Source: Microbacterium sp. Bi121
GTDB lineage: Bacteria > Actinomycetota > Actinomycetes > Actinomycetales > Microbacteriaceae
Length of the DNA: 64,000 nucleotides
Assembly: GCF_918698005.1 (NCBI RefSeq)
Contig: NZ_CAKKLJ010000001.1
Coordinates: forward strand, 372,001-436,000
Direction of reading: 5' to 3'
Shown piece by piece: positions 60,031 to 64,000 of the stretch. Every line of letters starts with the position of its first letter. Within the stretch, counting starts at the first letter, position 1. The translations under genes were made by a program, and so were the position numbers. The notes under the pieces were generated by a model. The model did no database searches and was not told where the DNA came from. It saw only the letters and a list, made by a program, of their open reading frames with translations.

Positions 60031-62037
60031 GTGACAGACCAGACACCGGATGCCCCGCCCCTCGCGAAGCGGCTCCTCATCGGCGACCCGCTCACCTCGC
60101 AGCAGGTCGAGGGGCAGCTGCTGCCCAAGCGCCGCGCCCTGCCGATCTTCGCCTCCGACGCGCTGAGCTCGGTGGCGTACGCGCCGCAGGAGCTCGTGAT
60201 GATCCTGTTGATCGGCGGGCTGACGTTCCTGTCGTTCAGCCCCATGGTCGCCGCGGCCGTCATCGTGCTGCTGATCGTCGTGGTGCTCAGCTACCGCCAG
60301 CTCATCAAGGCGTACCCCTCAGGCGGCGGCGACTACGAGGTGGCACGGACGAACCTCGGCGAGATCCCCGGAGTCGTCGTCGCCGCAGCCCTCCTCGTCG
60401 ACTACGTCCTCACGGTGGCGGTGTCGGTGGCATCCGGCGTCGACAACATCATCTCGGCCCTGCCCGGTCTGAACCCGTGGCGCGTCGAACTGGCCGTCGG
60501 ATTCGTCGTCCTGATCATCATCGTCAACCTCCGCGGCGTCCGCGAGGCGTCGACGGTGTTCGCGATCCCGACCTACGTCTTCATCGGCTCCGTGGGCGTC
60601 ATGATCGTCACCGGCCTCGTCCGCGCCGCGCTCGGCGACGCCCCCGTCGCCTCCAGCGCCGAGTTCACCGTGCACGCCGAGAGCCTCAGCCAGGCCGCCG
60701 TCATCCTGCTGATCCTCCGGGCGTTCTCGAGCGGATGCTCCGCTCTCACCGGCGTCGAGGCCGTCTCCAACGGCGTCCCCGCGTTCCGAACTCCGAAGGT
60801 GCGCAACGCCCAGAGCACGCTGGTGCTGATGGGGTCGATCGCGATCTGCCTGTTCGCCGGGCTGACGGCCCTGGCGCTCATCACCGGCGTGCACTACGCC
60901 GAGAACCCGTGCGATCTCGTGGGCTTCGACTGCGCGAACCCGCAGCCGAGCCTGATGGCGCAGGTGGCGGCCGCGACCTTCGGCGGTGGCAGCATCCTGT
61001 TCTTCATCATCCAGGCCGCAACAGCCTGCGTCCTGCTGCTCGCGGCGAACACCGCGTTCAACGGCTTCCCTCTGCTCGGTGCCGTCCTCGCCCGTGACGG
61101 CTACGCCCCGAAGGCGCTGAACACCCGCGGTGACCGCCTGGTGTTCTCGAACGGCATGATCCTGCTGGGACTGGCGGCGATCGCCGTGCTCATCGTGTTC
61201 CAGGCGCGGCTGACGACGCTCATCCAGCTGTACATCATCGGCGTCTTCGTATCGTTCTCGCTCGGACAGATCGGCATGGTGCGCCACTGGCGCCGGATGC
61301 TGCGCGGGCCGCTCCGCGCGAAGACCGCGGCGACGGCATCCGAACGGCGCTCCGCCTACTCGGGTCTCGTGATCAACGGGGTCGGCGCGGTGTTCACGGT
61401 TCTGGTGCTGCTCATCGTGACCGTCACCAAGTTCACTCACGGCGCGTACCTCGTGTTCTTCGCGATCCCGGTGCTCGCCCTGCTGATGATCGGCGTCAAG
61501 CGGTACTACCGCGACGTCGAGCACGAGGTCGCGGTGGACGATGAGACACGTTTCGGCGCGTCGGGAGACGTCGCGATCGTGCTCGTGAACCGGCTGCAGA
61601 AGCCCGTTCTGAAGGCGCTCGACTACGCCATCGCCGCTGATCACGACAAGACGCTCGCGGTGCACGTGGCGTTCTCGGCCGAGGACGGCGAGCAGCTGCA
61701 CCGCGACTGGCGGGCGCACGGCATCCCCGTACCGCTCGTCATTCTCGATTCGCCGTACCGCACCTACGCGCAGCCGGTCGCGCAGTTCATCGAGCGCTAC
61801 CGCGAGAAGCACGGATCGTCGGTCGTGACGGTGTACCTGCCGCAGTACATCGTGGGGCACTGGTGGGAGCGCCTGCTCCACAACCGGCGTGCACGCCGCA
61901 TCGGCAACCAACTGATGCTCGTGCACGGCGTATCGATCACGCTCGTGCCGTGGCTGCTCGATTCGTCCGAGCTCATCTACGGACGGCGGTCCCGCCCCAT
62001 CCCCGGGCAGGAGCGAGCCGGTCATGTCGGATTCTGA
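60031..62037 (+). CDS. KimA-like potassium transporter, APC superfamily
   Basis: 668-residue transporter with 12 membrane segments and a cytosolic C-terminal domain (about 490-640). The N-terminal signature LIGDPLTSQQ, RALPIFASDALSSVAYAPQE, ILSYRQ-like VVLSYRQLIKAYPSGGGDYEVA and LVDYVLTVAVSVASG resembles Bacillus KimA (YdaO), a proton-coupled high-affinity potassium importer. Similar proteins are often just called amino acid permeases. The adjacent KdpD- and KdpE-like genes support potassium. GTG 60031 is the first start that keeps homology. No c-di-AMP (ydaO) riboswitch is found upstream; only 93 nt separate it from the GNAT gene. Confidence 0.88.
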   Translation: MTDQTPDAPPLAKRLLIGDPLTSQQVEGQLLPKRRALPIFASDALSSVAYAPQELVMILLIGGLTFLSFSPMVAAAVIVLLIVVVLSYRQLIKAYPSGGGDYEVARTNLGEIPGVVVAAALLVDYVLTVAVSVASGVDNIISALPGLNPWRVELAVGFVVLIIIVNLRGVREASTVFAIPTYVFIGSVGVMIVTGLVRAALGDAPVASSAEFTVHAESLSQAAVILLILRAFSSGCSALTGVEAVSNGVPAFRTPKVRNAQSTLVLMGSIAICLFAGLTALALITGVHYAENPCDLVGFDCANPQPSLMAQVAAATFGGGSILFFIIQAATACVLLLAANTAFNGFPLLGAVLARDGYAPKALNTRGDRLVFSNGMILLGLAAIAVLIVFQARLTTLIQLYIIGVFVSFSLGQIGMVRHWRRMLRGPLRAKTAATASERRSAYSGLVINGVGAVFTVLVLLIVTVTKFTHGAYLVFFAIPVLALLMIGVKRYYRDVEHEVAVDDETRFGASGDVAIVLVNRLQKPVLKALDYAIAADHDKTLAVHVAFSAEDGEQLHRDWRAHGIPVPLVILDSPYRTYAQPVAQFIERYREKHGSSVVTVYLPQYIVGHWWERLLHNRRARRIGNQLMLVHGVSITLVPWLLDSSELIYGRRSRPIPGQERAGHVGF

Positions 62038-62049
62038 GCTTTCCGAGCC

Positions 62050-62055
62050 TAGGAT
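62050..62055 (+). promoter_or_regulatory. Possible -10 box of the histidine kinase gene
   Basis: TAGGAT, 9 nt before ATG 62065, with no ribosome binding site. It may give the two-component genes a promoter of their own. Confidence 0.35.
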
Positions 62056-62064
62056 TCAGTCATC

Positions 62065-63522
62065 ATGAGCACTCTCCCGCTCGGCGAGCCGGCGCAGCCG
62101 CCGATGCTCCTGCGTCTCACCGGCGGCGCCGCTCTGGGTTGGCGACGCGAGCTGTGGGGCTTCGCCGCGACGTTCGTCGTCGGTCCGCTGCTGACCTGGC
62201 TGCTGTTCGCGGTGCGCAGCCCGCAATCGATCACGTACGAGGTGCTCTCGTACCAGTTGCTGGTCGTGATCGTCGCGCTCATCGGCGGGCTGCGACCCGC
62301 GGTGACGGCCGCTGTGCTCTCCGGCATCACCCTGGATCTGCTGTTCGTCGCACCGGCGTTCACCATCGCCATCGAGCACCCGCTGCACGTGGTCGCACTC
62401 GCGCTCTACGTGATCATCGCGGTGATCGTCGGCCTCATCGTCGCGGTCGCTGCCCGCCGGGCACGAGACGCCGAGCGGGCGACGCGCGAGGCCGAGCTGC
62501 TCGCATCCGTCGCCGGCAACGTGCTGCGCGGAGACAGCGCGATCCTCGCGCTGGTGAGCCGGACGCGCGAGGCCTTCGGCCTGAGCGGCGTACGGCTCGT
62601 GTCGCCCGACGGCGAGGTGATCGCCCTGGACGGCGAACCAGTGCGCGACGGTCGGTCGACGGTCGTGCCGGTGGAACGTCGCGGCGCCGGCGCGTCCCAC
62701 GCTCTGCTCGAGCTGCACGGCGGGCCGCTCAGCGAGCCGTCGCGCCGCCTCCTCGATGTCATCGTCGCCCAGCTCGCCGCTGCGCTGGATCGAGACGCCA
62801 CCGCCCGCGAAGCCGATGCTCTGGCCGAGACCGACCAGGTGCGCAGCGCTCTGCTCTCCGCCGTGAGCCATGACATCCGACGCCCGCTCGCCTCGGCGGT
62901 CGCGGCCGTCGGGGGCCTGCGCGATGACCGGCTGTCCGACGCGGACCGCCGGGAGCTCATCGTCACCGCGGACGAGAGCCTGGCGACGCTGTCGTCGCTC
63001 GTGACGGATCTGCTCGATGTCAGCAGAGTTCAGGCTGGAGTCCTCGCGGTCTCGCTCGCGCCAGTGGATGCCGCCGGCAGTGTCGTCGCAGCGCTCGATG
63101 AGCTGTCGCTCGGCCCCGCCGACATCGAACTGGAGCTCGACGCCCAACTGCCGCCCGTGCAGGCCGACCCCGTGCTGCTGCAACGCGTTCTCGTGAACGT
63201 TCTCGCCAACGCGCACCGGCACTCGCCGGTCGATCGCAAGGTGACCGTGTCGACGGGCTCCACCGGCGCACGTGCTGAGATCCGCATCGTCGATCACGGC
63301 GCGGGCGTACCGGCCGATCGCCGCGCGTCGATGTTCATGCCGTTCCAGCGCTCTGGCGACACGGACAACACGACGGGTCTCGGCCTCGGGCTCGCCCTGT
63401 CGCAGGGGTTCACCGAGGGCATGGGCGGCACGCTCCTGCCCGAGGAGACCCCGGGCGGCGGACTCACGATGGTCGTCTCGCTGCCGGTGGCAGCACCCGA
63501 CGTCACGGCGGTGACGCCGTGA
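62065..63522 (+). CDS. KdpD-like sensor histidine kinase (DUF4118, lacking KdpD/Usp domains)
   Basis: Membrane histidine kinase of 485 residues. Four membrane segments of the DUF4118 type fill about 33-130, then a GAF-like region (about 145-245), the H-box with His269 in AVSHDIRRPLAS, and an ATPase domain with VNVLANAHRHSP (N-box), DHGAGVPA and GLGLGLALSQGF. The large N-terminal KdpD and universal-stress domains of E. coli KdpD are missing. It would sense membrane or potassium state and pass phosphate to the next gene's product, with which it overlaps by ATG/TGA (GTGA). Confidence 0.9.
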   Translation: MSTLPLGEPAQPPMLLRLTGGAALGWRRELWGFAATFVVGPLLTWLLFAVRSPQSITYEVLSYQLLVVIVALIGGLRPAVTAAVLSGITLDLLFVAPAFTIAIEHPLHVVALALYVIIAVIVGLIVAVAARRARDAERATREAELLASVAGNVLRGDSAILALVSRTREAFGLSGVRLVSPDGEVIALDGEPVRDGRSTVVPVERRGAGASHALLELHGGPLSEPSRRLLDVIVAQLAAALDRDATAREADALAETDQVRSALLSAVSHDIRRPLASAVAAVGGLRDDRLSDADRRELIVTADESLATLSSLVTDLLDVSRVQAGVLAVSLAPVDAAGSVVAALDELSLGPADIELELDAQLPPVQADPVLLQRVLVNVLANAHRHSPVDRKVTVSTGSTGARAEIRIVDHGAGVPADRRASMFMPFQRSGDTDNTTGLGLGLALSQGFTEGMGGTLLPEETPGGGLTMVVSLPVAAPDVTAVTP

Positions 63523-64000
63523 AGCTGCTCATCGCCGACGACGACCCGCAGTTGGTGCGGGCTCTGCGGATCACGCTGGGCGCGCACGGCTACGACGTCG
63601 TCGAGGCGTCTGACGGGGCGGCCGCGATCACCTCGGCCGCGCAAGCACGGCCCGACATCATCCTGCTCGACCTGGGGATGCCGCAGTTGGACGGCATCCA
63701 GGTGATCCAGGCGCTGCGCGGCTGGACGAACGCACCGATCATCGTCGTCTCCGGGCGCACGGGATCGGCCGACAAGGTGGAGGCGCTGGATGCCGGTGCC
63801 GACGACTACGTCACCAAGCCGTTCCAGATCGACGAACTGCTCGCACGTCTGCGGGCGCTGTCGCGTCGGACGCCAGGGGCGACAGGCGACTCGTCTGTGT
63901 CGTTCGGTGACGTCGTCGTCGACCTGGCTGCGAAGACCGCCACCCGCGCCGAGCAGCGAGTGCACCTGACGCCGACCGAGTGGCGGATGCTGGAGCACCT
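63519..64000 (+). CDS. KdpE-like response regulator, OmpR family (partial, cut by window end)
   Basis: Receiver domain complete: acidic pocket Asp7-Asp8-Asp9 (IADDDP), phosphoacceptor Asp51 (LLDLGMP), Ser/Thr position in VVSGR and Lys100 (VTKPF). It is followed by the start of an OmpR-type winged helix (residues after about 125, with LTPTEWRMLEHL at the window end). Start GTG 63519 overlaps the kinase stop as GTGA. The 160 codons seen are about two thirds of a full gene. Likely binds the tandem 11-bp repeats upstream of the KimA-like gene. Confidence 0.92.
   Translation, partial: MKLLIADDDPQLVRALRITLGAHGYDVVEASDGAAAITSAAQARPDIILLDLGMPQLDGIQVIQALRGWTNAPIIVVSGRTGSADKVEALDAGADDYVTKPFQIDELLARLRALSRRTPGATGDSSVSFGDVVVDLAAKTATRAEQRVHLTPTEWRMLEH

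Overview
The window reads as chromosome from a high-GC Gram-positive actinobacterium, most likely a Microbacteriaceae such as Microbacterium. The basis is high third-codon GC, TANNNT-type -10 boxes, several apparently leaderless genes, Streptomyces-like CebR boxes, and families typical of that group. This is inference from composition and content. No rRNA, tRNA, CRISPR array, prophage or insertion sequence was recognised.

Region 1 (1-6.7 kb) holds the start of a cellobiose-type ABC importer (cebF partial, cebE) on the minus strand behind a promoter carrying two CebR-type operators. Next come a wrecked DrrAB-like ABC exporter (pseudogenes), apt, a MerR regulator with a clear dyad, purS-purQ and a DUF1761 membrane protein.

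Region 2 (6.9-41.2 kb) is a sugar-acid/hydroxy-acid catabolic island. Block A (6.9-12.9 kb) is a DUF1537 kinase-PdxA2 operon, as in four-carbon acid sugar (threonate/erythronate) catabolism, with an aldo-keto reductase, an SDR, a ketopantoate-reductase-like protein and DUF4862. Block B (12.9-18.7 kb) has an IclR regulator divergent from a split transketolase, an aldehyde dehydrogenase, a Gfo/Idh/MocA oxidoreductase and a convergent RraA-type aldolase. Block C (18.7-23.8 kb) has a fumarate-reductase-like flavoprotein divergent from a DapA-like lyase, a membrane transporter and a LacI regulator. Block D (23.9-38.4 kb) is a long operon mixing MaoC hydratases, a tartrate/isopropylmalate-type dehydrogenase, an SDR, two CaiB-type CoA transferases, an enoyl-CoA hydratase, an HpaI-type aldolase and an Asp/Glu-racemase-family protein with a complete but dispersed oligopeptide-type ABC importer. 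Block E (38.4-41.2 kb) is a D-tartrate dehydratase (TarD-like) and a Hyi/OtnI-like isomerase, divergent from a GntR/FCD regulator across a perfect 12-bp palindrome. One 20-bp operator is shared by blocks C and D, so the LacI protein probably controls both.

Region 3 (41.3-51 kb) has a 2-hydroxyacid dehydrogenase, a GH13 alpha-glucosidase with its LacI repressor, a membrane protein, NhaA, a SulP transporter and a GH3 beta-glucosidase. The GH3 gene ends a second sugar importer operon (50.9-56.5 kb: SBP, OppD, OppF, OppB, OppC, GH3), probably for beta-gluco-oligosaccharides, divergent from a TetR regulator. Region 4 (57.3-64 kb) has an M20 amidohydrolase, a small alarmone synthetase, a GNAT, a KimA-like potassium transporter, and a KdpD-like kinase and KdpE-like regulator (cut by the window end). 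Tandem 11-bp repeats sit over the KimA-like promoter.

Two patterns cross the window. Each of the three solute-binding-protein genes is followed by a strong intercistronic hairpin, and eight genes have a TANNNT box 6-9 nt before the start codon with no ribosome binding site. The most novel candidate is block D: a CoA-dependent acid pathway fused with its own peptide-type importer, with no described substrate that I can name.
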